Positions 25,501 through 39,300 of a stretch of DNA of 64,000 bases are shown here, piece by piece. The stretch's first letter is position 1. Each line of letters starts with the position of its first letter. The DNA comes from Pegea sp. RAD2-039 (Eukaryota; Chordata; Thaliacea; Salpida; Salpidae), in the NCBI GenBank assembly GCA_034620365.1, contig JAQGEQ010000281.1:496001-560000 (forward strand), given 5' to 3'. The notes beneath the pieces were generated by a model, which was not told where the DNA came from, did not search any database, and saw only the letters and a list, made by a program, of their open reading frames with translations. The translations under genes and the position numbers were made by a program.

Positions 25501-28500
25501 ATATAGAAATAAAAATTGGAAATAAGCGCAAGATTTGAAGATCTACTACAGGTCTAACGAGGAGTTCAAATAAAATGTAATTTGGTTTGTAGGTAAGTCG
25601 AAAATTAACTTACCCAGAAACCAACTTACAGATTCGACAAAGTCTGATTAGATATCTTCTGAATGATTGAAGATTTTTAAAAAATTCAAGAAGCAAAATC
25701 AATTTCATACATAGTAAGTTCTTTTATGCCAACTTTGCTATGTTATAAACTATTTTTTTGTAAACAGGGTTTACGGAAGAAGAAATATGAAACATGTATT
25801 CGATTGTGTTCAAACAAATCAGTAGAAATAGAGGAAATACAAATAAGACACAAGACTCCATGGTTTTCTAACGAGTAGTGCAACTGAAGAGTAAGTGGAT
25901 TTGTAGGTAAGTCGAAAATTAACTTACCTATGAACCAACTTACAGAATCGACCAAGTCTGATTAGATATCTTCTGAATGATTGGAGGTTTTTTAAGAAGA
26001 AGGTTTCATCGACACTTCAATCAATAAATTCAAATAAAATATAATGTGAATTATTAGAATTAATGAGGCAAAGAACAAGATGAAAACCAAAAGTTGGTAT
26101 TTCAAAACAACCAAATAATAAATGTAATCTAACCTAATCAAAAAAGCTGCAAGTTAAAAAATAATCGAATTTAAAATTTGTTATTTGTATTTTGAAAATG
26201 TAAAAGTTTTTAACTTTAATTTATGAATTTATAATAGTTTCATGAAATTTATTTCTCCTTATTACTATAGGCCTGAAATAATTTGTTTAACTTGTTTGAG
26301 TATCCTTACAGGACTATCAATTCCCATAGAAGACAAAGGAAAGATTTAACTTCTTAAAGAATTTATAAAATTATCCTCTTTTCGATAATTATCCAGGATG
26401 TTTCAATCTTTCTTTAAGATGAAGCTTACTTAGAAAATCAAAAAAGAAATAAGTGAATTGATAAAAAGTAGATATTTCAACTTAAAATAAAAAGATCTTG
26501 AAACTTTAACTCATTGTTGATTTAAAATACAAATTACCGAAGCAGATCTTTAAAAATACATCTAAAGAGTTGAAAACTAAGATCTTTTTATTTTCAGCCA
26601 CTTGATGGAGAAGGTTTCTGAAGATGTTTGTAGTTGAAGTTGTGATCTTCCATTTTTGAACAAACAAGTAATAAACAAAAACTGAAACTAAGCAAAAACC
26701 CTTGCTGTTTTAATACAAGTCTAAAGAGTAGTGAAAATAGAGAGTAAGTTAGTTTGCAAGTAAGTTTAAAATTAACTTATTTGTAAATTAACTTTCAGCT
26801 TCGCGCAATTTTACTCTAATTCGATCTCGTCTTAGTGATAGAAGGTTTGTCATAAACAGAAAATGTCGCTGCAAATTCAATTTCAGCTATCATCCAGCAG
26901 TAAATGTTTACATAGTAAGAATTTACTTCCCAACTTGCAGTGGTTGTGAACTTGTTTTTGTATACAGTATTTTGCCGCAGTAGAAGATAAGAAACAAAGA
27001 AAAAATGAAAAATTTCAAACAAAATTGAGTTCAAACAAAATAATATAGAAATAAAAATTGGAAATAAGCGCAAGACTTGCAGATCTACTAAGAGTCTAAC
27101 GAGGAGTTCAAATAAAATGTAAGTTGGTTTGTAGGTAAGTCGAAAATTAACTTACCCAGAATCCAACTTACAGATTCGACAAAGTCTGATTAGTTATCTT
27201 CTGATTGATTGGAGGTTTTTAAAAAATGCAAGAAGCAAAATCAATTTCATACATAGTAAGTTCTTTTATGCCAACTTTGCTATATTATAAACTATTTTTT
27301 TGTAAACAGGGTTTACGGAAGAAGAAATATGAAACATGTATTTGATTGTGTTCAAACAAATCAGTAGAAATAGAGGAAATACAAATAAGACACAAGAATC
27401 CATGGTTTTCTAAAGAATAGTTCAACTGAAGAGTAAGTGGATTTGTAGGTAAGTTAAAAATTAACTTACCTATGAACCAACTTACAGATTCGACAAAGTC
27501 TGATTAGATATCTTCTGAATGATTGGAGGTTTTTTAAGAAGAAGGTTTCATCGAGACTTCAATCAATAAATTCAAATAAAATATAATTTGAATTATTAGA
27601 ATCAATGTGGCAAAGAACAAGATGAAAATCAAAAGTTGGTATTTCAAAATAACCAAATAATAAATGTAATCTAACCTAATTAAAAAAGCTGCAAGTTAAA
27701 AAATAATCGAATTTAAAATTTGTTATTTGTATTTTGAAAATGAAAAAGTTTTTAACTTTGATTTATGAATTTATAATAGTTTCGAGAAAATCATTTTCCT
27801 TATTACTATAGGCCTGAAATAATTTGTTTAACTTGTTTGAGTATCCTTACAGGACTATCAATTCCCATAGAAGACAAAGGAAAGATTTAACTTCTTAAAG
27901 AATTTATAAAATTATCCTCCTTTCGATAATTATCCAGGATGTTTCAATCTTTCTTCAAGATGAAGCTTACTTAGAAAATCAAAAAAATAAGTGAATTGAT
28001 AAAAAGTAGATATTTCAGCTTAAAATAAAAGGATCTTGAAACTTTAACTCATTGTTGATATAAAATACAAATTACCGAAGCAGATCTTTAAAAATACATC
28101 TAAAGAGTTGAAAATTTAGATCTATTTATTTTCAGCCACTTGATGGAGATGGTTTCTGAAGATGTTTGTAGTTGAAGTGGTGATCTTCCATTTTTGAACA
28201 AACAAGCATTAAACAAAAACTGAAACTAAGCAAAAACCCTTGCTGAATTACTACAAGTCTAAAGAGTTGTGAAAATAGCGAGTAAGTTAGTTTGCTAGTA
28301 AGTTTAAAATTAACTTATTTGTAAATTAACTTTCAGCTTCGCCCAATTTTACTCTAATTTGAACTCGTCTCAGTGATAGAAGGTTTGTCATAAACAGAAG
28401 ATGTCGCTGCGAATTCAATATCAGCTATCACCCAGCAGTAAATGTTTACATAGTAAGAATTTACTTCCCAACTTGCAGTGGTTGTGAACTTGTTTTTTGT

Positions 28501-31500
28501 ACACAGTATTTTGCCGCAGTAGAAGATAAGAAACAAAGAAAAAATGAAAAATTTCAAACAAAATTGAGTTCAAACAAAATAATATAGAAATAAAAATTGG
28601 AAATAAGCGCAAGACTTACAGATCTACTACAAGTCTAACGAGGAGTTCAAATAAAATGTAAGTTGGTTTGTAGGTAAGTCGAAAATTAACTTACCGAGAA
28701 ACCAACTTAGAGATTCGACAAAGTCTGATTAGATATCTTCTGATTGATTGAAGGTTTTTAAAAAATGCAAGAAGCAAAATCAATTTCATACATAGTAAGT
28801 TCTTTTATGACAACTTTGCTATGTTATAAACTATTTTTTTGTAAACAGGGTTTACGGAAGAAGAAATATGAAACATGTATTCGATTGTGTTCAAACAAAT
28901 CAGTAGAAATAGAGGAAATACAAATAAGAAACAAGAATCCATGGTTTTCTAAAGAGTAGTGCAACTGAAGAGTAAGTGGATTAGTAGGTAAGTTAAAAAT
29001 TAACTTACCTATGAACCAACTTACAGATTCGACAAAGTCTGATTAGATATCTTCTGAATGATTGGAAGTTTTTTAAGAAGAAGGTTTCATCGACACTTCA
29101 ATCAATAAATTCAAATAAAATATAATTTAAATTATTAGAATTAACGTGGCAAAGAACAAGATGAAAATCAAAAGTTGGTATTTCAAAACAACCAAATAAT
29201 AAATGTAATCTAACCTAATTAAAAAAGCGGCAAGTTAAAAAATAATCGAGTTTATAATTTGTTATTTGTATTTTGAAAATGAAAAAGTTTTTAACTTTAA
29301 TTTATGAATTTATAATAGTTTCAAGAAATTTATTTCTCCTTATTACTATAGGCCTGAAATAATTTGTTTAACTTGTTTGAGTATCCTTACAGGACTTTGA
29401 ATTCCCAAAGAAGACAAAGGAAAGATTTAACTTCTTAAAGAATAAATATAATTATCCTCCTTTCGATAATTATCCAGGATGTTTCAATCTTTCTTCAAGA
29501 TGAAGCTTACTTAGAAAATCAAAAAAGAAACAAGTGAATTGATAAAAAGTAGATATTTCAACTTAAAATAAAAGGATCTTGAAACTTTAACTCATTGTTG
29601 ATTTAAAATACAAATTACCGAAGCAGATCTTTAAAAATACATCTAAAGAGTTGAGAACTAAGATCTTTTTATTTTCAGCCACTTAATGGAGAAGGTTTCT
29701 GAAGATGTTTGTGGTTGAAGTTGTGATCTTCCATTTTCGAACAAACAAGTAATAAACAAAAACTGAAACTAAGCAAAAACCCTTGCTGTTTTAATACAAG
29801 TCTAAAGAGTAGTGAAAATAGAGAGTAAGTTAGTTTGCAAGTAAGTTTAAAATTAACTTATTTGTAAAATAACTTTCAGCCTCGCCCAATTTTACTCTAA
29901 CTTGATCTCGTCTCAGTGATAGAAGGTTTGTCATAAACAGAAGATGTCGCTGCAAATTCAATATCAGCTATCACCCAGCAGTAAATGTTCATATAGTAAG
30001 AATTTACTTCCCAACTTGCAGTGGTTGTGAGCTTGTTTCTTGTACACAGTATTTTGCCGCAGAAGAAGATAAGAAACAAAGAAAAAAAGAAAAATTTCAA
30101 ACAAAATTGAGTTCAAACAAAATAATATAGAAATAAAAATTGGAAATAAGCGCAAGACTTGAAGATCTACTACAAGTCTAACGAGGAGTTCAAATAAAAT
30201 GTAAGTTGGTTTGTAGGTAATTCGAAAATTAACTAACCCAGAAACCAACTTACAGATTCGACAAAGTCTGATTAGATATCTTCTGATTGATTGAAGGTTT
30301 TTAAAAAATGCAAGAAGCAAAATCAATTTCATACATAGTAAGTTCTTTTATGCCAACTTTGCTATGTTATAAACTATTTTTTTGTAAACAGGGTTTACGG
30401 AAGAAGAAATATGAAACATGTATTCGATTGTGTTCAAACAAATCAGTAGAAATTGAGGAAATAGAAATTAGAAACAAGACTCCATGGTTTTCTAACGAGT
30501 AGTGCAACTGAAGAGTAAGTGGATTTGTAGGTAAGTTAAAAATTAACTTACCTATGAACCAACTTACAGAATCGACAAAGTCTGATTAGATATCTTCTGA
30601 ATGATTGGAAGTTTTTTAAGAAGAAGGTTTTATCGACACTTCAATCAATAAATTCAAATAAAATATAATTTGAATTATTACAACTAATGAAGCAAAGAAC
30701 AAGATGAAAACCAAAAGTTGGTATTTCAAAACAACCAAATAATAAATGTAATCTAACCTAATCAAAAAAGCTGCAAGTTAAAAAATAATCAAATTTAAAA
30801 TTTGTTATTTGTATTTTGAAAATGTAAAAGTTTTTAACTTTAATTTATGAATTTATAATAGTTTCAAGAAATTCATTTTCCTTATTACTATTGGCCTGAA
30901 ATAATTTGTTTAACTTGTTTGAGTATCCTTACAGGACTATCAATTCCCATAGAAGACAAAGGAAAGATTTAACTTCTTAAAGAATAAATAAAATTATCCT
31001 CCTTTCGATAATTATCCAGGATGTTTCAATCTTTCTTCAAGATGAAGCTTACTTAGAAAATCAAAAAAAATAAGTGAATTGATAAAAAGTAGATATTTCA
31101 GCTTAAAATAAAAAGATCTTGAGACTTTAACTCTTTGTTGATTTAAAATACAAATTACCAAAGCAGATCTTTAAAAATTCATCTAAGGAGTTGAGAACTA
31201 AGATCTTTTTATTTTCAGCCACTTGATGGAGAAGGTTTCTGAAGATGTTTGTGGTTGAAGTTGTGATCTTCCATTTTTGAACAAACAAGCAATAAACAAA
31301 AACTGAAACTAAGCAAAAACCCTTGCTGTTTTACTACAAGTCTAAAGAGTTGTGAAAATAGAGAGTAAGTTAGTTTGCAAGTAAGTTTAATATTAACTTA
31401 TTTGTAAATTAACTTTCAGCCTCACCCAATTTTACTCTAATTCGATCTCGTCTTAGTGATAGAAGGTTTGTCATAAACAGAAGATGTCGCTGCAAATTCA

Positions 31501-34500
31501 ATTTCATCTAACAAGCAGCGGTAAATGTTTACATAGTAAGTTTTTACTTCCCAACTTGAAGTGGTTGTAAGCTTGTTTTTTGTACACAGTATTTTGCCGC
31601 AAAAGAAGATAAGAAAAAAAGAATTATTTCAAACAAAATTGAGTTCAAACAAACTAATAAAGAAATAAAAATTGTAAATAAGCGCAAGACTTGCAGATCT
31701 ACTAAGAGTCTAACGAGGAGTTCAAATAAAATGTAAGTTGGTTTGTAGGTAAGTCGAAAATTAACTTACACAGAAACCAACTTACAGATTCGACAAAGTC
31801 TGATTAGATATCTTCTGAATGATAGAAGGTTTTAAAAAAATGCAAGAAGCAAAATCAATTTCATACATAGTAAGTTCTTTTATGCCAACTTTGCTATGTA
31901 ATAAACTAATTTTTTGTAAACAGGGTTTACGGAAGAAGAAATATGAAACATGTATTCGATTGTGTTCAAACAAATCAGTAGAAATTGAGGAAATACAAAT
32001 AAGACATAAGAATCCATGGTTTCCTAAAGAGTAGTGCAACTGAAGAGTAAGTGGATTAGTAGGTAAGTAAAAAAATTAACTTACCTATGAACCAACTTAC
32101 AGATTCGACAAAGTCTGATTAGATATCTTCTGAATGATTGGAGGTTTTTTAAGAAGAAGGTTTGATCGACACTTCAATCAATAAATTCAAATAAAATATA
32201 ATTTGAGTTATTAGAATTAATGAGGCAAAGAACAAGATGAAAACCAAACGTAGGTATTTCAAAACAACCAAATAATTAATGTAATCTAACCTAATTAAAA
32301 AAGCTACAAGTTAAAAAATAATCGAATTTAAAATTTGTTATTTGTATTTTGAAAATGTAAAAGTTTTTAACTTTAATTTATGAATTTATATTAGTTTCAA
32401 GAAATTTATTTCACCTTTTAAAATATCACTACATGACTAAAAAATTTTACTATATGCCTGAAACAATTTTTGTAACTTGTTTGAGTATCCTTACAGGACT
32501 ATCAATTCCCATAGAAGACAAAGGAAAGATTTAACTTCTTAAAGAATTTATAAAATTATCCACCTTTCGATAATTATCCAGGATGTTTCAATCTTTCTTT
32601 AAGATGAAGCTTACTTAGAAAATCAAAAAAAATAAGTGAATTGATAAAAAGTAGAAATTTCAGCTTAAAATAAAAAGATCTTGAAACTTTAACTCTTTGT
32701 TGATATAAAATACAAATTACCGAAGCAGATCTTTAAAAATACATCTAAGGAGTTGAGAACTAAGATCTTTTTATTTTCAGCCACTTGATGGAGATGGTTT
32801 CTGAATATGTTTGTAGTTGAAGTTGTGATCTTCCATTTTTGAACAAATAAGCAATAAACAAAAACTGAAACTAAGCAAAAACCTTGCTGTTTTACTACAA
32901 GTCTAAAGAGTAGTGCAAATAGCGAGTAAGTTAGTTTGCAAGTAGGTTAAACATTAACTTATTTGTAAATTAACTTTCAGCTTCGCCTAATTTTACTCTA
33001 ATTTGATCTCGTCTTAGTGATAGAAGGTTTGTCATAAACAGAAAATGTCGCTGCAAATTCAATTTCAGCTATCATCCAACAGTAAATGTTTACATGGTAA
33101 GAATTTACTTCCCAACTTGCAGTGGTTGTGAAATTGTTTTTTGTACACAGTATTTTGCCGCAGAAGACGATAAGAAAGAAAGAAAAAAAGAAAAATTTCA
33201 AACAAAATTGTCTTCAAACAAAATAATATAGAAAAAAAAAATTGGAAATAAGCGCAAGACTTCAAGATCTACTACAAGTCTAACGAGGAGTTCAAATAAA
33301 ATGTAAGTTGGTTTGTAGGTAAGTCGAAAATTAACTTACCGAGAAACCAACTTACAGATTCGACAAAGTCTGATTAGATATCTTCTGATTGATTGAAGGT
33401 TTTTAAAAAATGCAAGAAGCAATATCAATTTCATACATAGTAAGTTCTTTTATGCCAACTTTGCTATGTAATAAACTATTTTTTTGTAAATAAGGTTTAC
33501 GGAAGAAGAAATATGAAACATGTATTCGATTGTGTTCAAAGAAATCAGTAGAAATAGAGGAAATAGAAATTAGACACAAGACTCCATGGTTTTCTAAAGA
33601 GTAGTGCAACTGACGAGTAAGTGGATTTGTAGATAAGTTAAAATTTATGAAATATGAAGCTTACTTAGAAAATCAAAAAAAAAACAAGTGAATTGATAAA
33701 AAGTAGATATTTCAGCTTAAAATAAAAAGATCTTGAGACTTTAACTCTTTGTTGATTTAAAATACAAATTACCAAAGCAGATCTTTAAAAATTCATCTAA
33801 GGAGTTGAGAACTAAGATCTTTTTATTTTCAGCCACTTGATGGAGAAGGTTTCTGAAGATGTTTGTGGTTGAAGTTGTGATCTTCCATTTTTGAACAAAC
33901 AAGTAATAAACAAAAACTGAAACTAAGCAAAAACCCTTGCTGTTTTACTACAAGTCTAAAGAGTTGTGAAAATAGAGAGTAAGTTAGTTTGCAAGCAAGT
34001 TTAAAATTAACTTTTTTGTAAATTAACTTTCAGCCTCACCCAATTTTACTCTAATTCGATCTCGTCTTAGTGATAGAAGGTTTGTCATAAACAGAAGATG
34101 TCGCTGCAAATTCAATTTCATCTAACAAGCAGCGGTAAATGTTTACATAGTAAGTTTTTACTTCCCAACTTGAAGTGGTTGTAAGCTTGTTTTTTGTACA
34201 CAGTATTTTGCCGCAAAAGAAGATAAGAAAAAAAGAATTATTTCAAACAAAATTGAGTTCAAACAAACTAATAAAGAAATAAAAATTGTAAATAAGCGCA
34301 AGACTTGCAGATCTACTAAGAGTCTAACGAGGAGTTCAAATAAAATGTAAGTTGGTTTGTAGGTAAGTCGAAAATTAACTTACCCAGAATCCAACTTACA
34401 GATTCGAAAAAGTCTGATTAGTTATCTTCTGAATGAGTGGAGGTTTTTTAAGAAGAAGGTTTCATCGACACTTCAATCAATAAATTCAAATAAAATATAA

Positions 34501-35200
34501 TTTGAATTATTAGAATTAATGAGGCAAAGAACAAGATGAAAACCAAACGTAGGTATTTCAAAACAACCAAATAATAAATGTAATCTAACCTAATCAAAAA
34601 AGCTGCAAGTTAAAAAATAATCGAATTTAAAATTTGTTATTTGTATTTTGAAAATGAAAAAGTTTTTAACTTTAATTTATGAATTTATAATAGTTTCGAG
34701 AAATTCATTTTTCCTTATTACTATAGGCCTGAAAGAATTTGTTTAATATGTTTGAGTATCCTTACAGGACTATCAATTCCCATAGAAGACAAAGGAAAGA
34801 TTTAACTTCTTAAAGAATTTATAAAATTATCCTCCTTTTGATAATTATCCAGGATGTTTCAATCTTTCTTTAAGATGAAGCTTACTTAGAAAATCAAAAA
34901 AGAAACAAGTGAATTGATAAAAAGTAGATATTTCAACTTAAAATAAAAGGATCTTGAAACTTTAACTCATTGTTGATTTAAATTACATATTACCGAAGCA
35001 GATCTTTAAAAATACATCTAAAGAGTTGAGAACTAAGATCTTTTTATTTTCAGCCACTTGATGGAGAAGGTTTCTGAAGATGTTTGTGGTTGAAGTTGTG
35101 ATCTTCCATTTTTGAACAAACAAGTAATAAACAAAAACTGAAACTAAGCAAAACCCTTGCTGTTTTACTACAAGTCCAAAAAGTAGTTCAATAGAAAGTA

Positions 35201-36345
35201 AATTTCTAGACTTTTTTTTACTTATTTTAAATAGACCCGGATAGAAAATCTACTCAAATGAGATTGTAATCTTTTACTTTGAAAAAGACTTTCAAATTTA
35301 AAACTTTATTTTACAATATTACTAATTTCGTTCTTACATTATCTATTATTATAGAATTTTCTTTTTCTAGTTATAATTTATATATTTTTATATTTGTTTA
35401 TATAGAACTATAAATTTATTCTTAGAAATATCTGTAATATAATAGAAAAGAGCTAAGGAAATTTATTTATATAAACTTGTATTCTAATCATTGTGCTGCT
35501 TTTTCTTACGTATGCCTTACTTTTATTACTAAATTTTAAAGTTTCGTAATGATAAACAACCATATCTGTTAATTTTTTTATAAAGTTTATTAATTCTATT
35601 TAAAAAGAATATTAATTTTCTCATAACCTATATAAGTTTGTTTTGATTATGTTAAAATTGAAGTTGTTTCAGGTTATTTGTAGATTTTATATTATCGATA
35701 TCTGAAATTATACCTTTCAGTAGCAATCAAACTGATTGCGCAAGAAAATATTGCTGCTAAGAAAATTTAAATCCTTGACAAAAAAAGATGATTGACGGAT
35801 TCGGTTAGAGGACTTAAATATCACTGAAACAGGTTATGAAAATATCTATATGAATATATATAAAGTACTATTTTACTATCAGGTATTTAACAAGATAGGC
35901 GGACGTGAGAACCGCTACACTGCATCAATAAGAATCAAGTTTTAAAAGTTTCTTCAAAACATTGGTGAGGGAAGCATCTCTTTTATGAATTTAGATATAA
36001 CATTTTTTTACTGAAAATTATTTGCGGGCTCAAAATTTGTCGTTGTCATAGAAACCGACTATTATTTTTTTTTATTTAAAGTTTTTCTTCAGGTTTAAAA
36101 AGTTTTTAATCAGCATAATGAATATGTTAGCTCTAAAATAACTGAGAAGAAACACAACTTTTCTAAAGTTATTTGGAACTCAAAAATACAAATTTTTGTA
36201 ATGATGTAAAATAATTGCATAATAATGGAAACAATTATATAAAACTTTATAAGAATTAGAATGTCTTAAATCTTTTAAAGAAGAAATTTAAGATAGAATA
36301 TCACAAACAAAACTCGAAAAAAAAAATTAATTAATTAATTAAAAA
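35201..36345. other. AT-rich spacer and 3' flank of the repeat-protein gene
   Basis: No gene is supported. The right end, which holds four TTAA steps near 36327, probably includes the 3' untranslated region of the minus-strand gene that ends at 36346. Confidence 0.55.
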
Positions 36346-39300
36346 CTAAAATAAAATCAGAAATAGAAACGAAATAAGTAAAGAAAGAAAAAGAAAGAAA
36401 CCATTTGACGATATTAAAGAACTGCCAGCATTAGTTTTAGTTTCACCTTCCTTAGGTTTTTTATAAGGATCTTCGACACTTCGAGAGGTAGATACTTCTA
36501 CGTCTATAAAACTAAAAGTAGAAAGGCGTTTAGAATCAGAAAGAGGTTTTCCAGATAGTGACAAATTCCTCCTAGTATCAGCTGAACCTTCACTTGTCGA
36601 CTCCGTAGAAAGATGAGGTCTAGAAGCAGGAATATCTTCTCCAGATACTGACAAATTCCTCCTAGTATCAGCTGAACGTTCACTTGTCGACTCCGTAGAA
36701 AGATGAGGTCTAGAAGCAGGTATATCTTCTACAGATAATGACAAATTCCTCCTAGTATCAGCTGAATCTTCACTTGTCGACTCCGTAAAAAGATGAGGTC
36801 TAGAAGCAAGAATATCTTCTCCAGATACTGACAAATTCCTCCTAGTATCAGCTGAACGTTCACTTGTCGACTCCGTAAAAAGATGAGGTCTAGAAGCAGG
36901 AATATCTTCTCCAAATACTGACAAATTCCTCCTAGTATCAGCTGAACGTTCACTTGTCGACTCCGTAGAAAGATGGGGTCTAGAAGCAGGAATATCTTCT
37001 CCAGATAGTGACAAATTCCTCCTAGTATCAGCTGAATCTTCACTTATCGATTCAGTAGAAAGATAAGATCTAGAAGCAGGAATATCTTCTCCAGATAGTG
37101 ACAAATTCCTCTTAGTATCAGCTGAACCTTCACTTGTCGACTCCGTAGAAAGATAAGATCTAGAAGCAGGAATATCTTCTCCAGATAGTGACAAATTCCT
37201 CTTAGTATCAGCTGAACCTTCACTTGTCGACTCAGTAGAAAGATGAGCTCTAGAAGCAGAAATATATTCTCCAGAACCTGATATGTCGATCATAGGGACT
37301 GATGACTCCTCATTAATCAAATCAATTGAAAGATGAAGTCTCGAATCCGAACTATCTTCTCCAGAACCTGATCTTTCGATCATTGGGCCTGATGACTCCT
37401 CATTAATCAAATCAATTGAAAGATGAAGTCTCGAATCCGAACTATCTTCTCCAGAACCTGATCTTTCGATCATAGGGCCTGATGACTCCTCATCAATCAA
37501 ATCAATTGAAAGATGAAGTCTCGAATCCGAAAGATGATCTCCAGACACTGACAAATTCCTCCTAGTATCAGCTGAACGTTCACTTGTCGACTCCGTAGAA
37601 AGATGAGGTCTAGACGCAGGAATATCTTCTCCAGATACTGACAAATTCCTCCTAGTATCAGCTGAACCTTCACTTGTCGACTCAGTAGAAAGATGAGCTC
37701 TGGAAGCAGAAATATATTCTCCAGAACCTGATATGTCGATCATAGGGACTGATGACTCCTCATCAATCAAATCAATTGAAAGATGAAGTCTCGAATCCGA
37801 ACTATCTTCTCCAGAACCTGATCTTTCGATCATTGGGCCTGATGACTCCTCATTAATCAAATCAATTGAAAGATGAAGTCTCGAATCCGAACTATCTTCT
37901 CCAGAACCTGACCTTTCGATCATAGGGCCTGATGACTCCTCATCAATCAAATCATTTGAAAGATGTAGTCTCGAATCCGAACTATCTTCTCCAGAACCTG
38001 ATCTTTCGATCATAGGGCCTGATGACTCCTCATCAGTCAAATCATTTGAAAGATGAATTCTAGAATCCGAGTTATCTTCTCCAGAACCTAATATGTCGAT
38101 CATAGGGCCTGATGACTCCTCATCAATCAAATTATTTAAAAGATGTAGTCTTGAATCCGAACTATCTTCTCCAGAACCTGATATATCGATCATAGTGCCT
38201 GATGACTCCTCATCAATCAAATCATTTGAAAGATGAAGTCTCGAATCCGAACTATCTTCTCCAGAACCTGATATATCGATCATAGGGCCTGATGACTCCT
38301 CATCAATCAAATCATTTGAAAGATGAAGTCTCGAATCCGAACTATCTTCTCCAGAACCTGATATGTCGATCATTGGGCCTGATGACTCCTCATCAATCAA
38401 ATCAATTGAAAGATGAAGTCTCGAATCCGAAAAATCTATTCCAGAACCTGATTTGTCGATCATAGTGCCTGATGACTTCTCATCAATCAAATCATTTGAA
38501 AGATGATATCTTGAATCCGAAATATCTTCTCCAGAACCTGATATGTCGATCTCAGGGCCTGATGTCGTCTCATCAATCAATCTATTTAAGAGATGAGGTC
38601 TCGAATCCGAACTATCTTCTCCAAAACCTGATATACCGATCATAGTGCCTGATGACTCCTCATCAATTAAATCATTTAAAAGATGAAGTCTCGAATCCGA
38701 ACTATTTTCTCCAGAACCTGATATATCGATCATAGGGCCTGATGACTCTTCATCAATCAAATTATTTGAAAGATGATATCTTGAATCCGAACTATCGTTT
38801 CCAGAACCTGATATGTCGATCATAGTGTCTGATGACTCCTCATCAATCAAATCTATTGAAAGATGAAGTCTCGAATCCGAACTATCCTCTCCAGAACCTG
38901 ATATACCGATCATAGTGCCTGATGACTCCTCATCAACCAAATCTTTTAAAAGATGAAGTCTCGAATCCGAAATATCTTCTCCAGAACCTGATTTGTCGAT
39001 CATAGGGCCTGATGACACCTCATCAATCAAATCAATTGAAAGATGAAGTCTCGAATCCGAAATATCTTCTCCAGAACCTGATATATTGATCATAGTGCCT
39101 GATGACTCCTCATCAATCAAATCAATTGAAAGATGAAGTCTCGAATCCGAAATATCTTCTCCAGAACCTGATATGTCGATCATAGGGCCTGATGACTCCT
39201 CATCAATCAATCCATTTAAAAGATGAGATATCGAATCCGAACTATCTTCTCCAGAACCTGAGATGTCGATCATAGGGCCTGATGACTCCTCATCAATCAA

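Larger units (their letters stand above)
18674..35200 (+). repeat. Tandem array of a 1.54-kb unit (about 12 units)
   Basis: A landmark (first base of the 'aattcgatctcgtc' region) recurs at about 19439, 20659, 22194, 23733, 25273, 26816, 28354, 29897, 31440, 32998 and 34050. Spacings are about 1538-1543 except the first (1220) and last (about 1050). Each full unit has a roughly 650-bp leader (D) and three diverged sub-repeats A, B and C. The first unit and the one near 34.4 kb jump from B straight to D, lacking C (about 315 bp); at about 33645 sub-repeat C is cut and fused into the middle of D. The array ends inside a partial A at about 35195. Sub-repeats B and C each contain a 54-nt GTAAG..CAG segment and all three contain a 55-nt one. 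Whether the array is transcribed is unknown. Confidence 0.9.

Noticed and set aside
28765-32034. The 64-71 codon plus-strand frames starting MQEAKSISYIV in several units
   Set aside because: They run through a segment that looks like an intron, end before the 55-nt element, and units such as 21.1 and 22.6 kb have a TAA inside them. Treated as part of the array.
19439-34250. A 67-codon minus-strand frame with a signal-peptide-like start (MKFFFFS..) in most units of the array
   Set aside because: The start is altered or absent in the first two units and in those at 31.4 and 34.05 kb, no minus-strand splice or promoter signals accompany it, and its conservation is explained by the recent common origin of the units.
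18674-35200. CRISPR-like or ribosomal/histone tandem array
   Set aside because: The unit is too long for CRISPR, no cas-like genes occur, and no rRNA, snRNA or histone sequence is visible in the unit.
36729-37043. A 104-codon frame on the same strand inside the 53-repeat gene
   Set aside because: It is a shifted-frame shadow of the 90-bp coding repeats.
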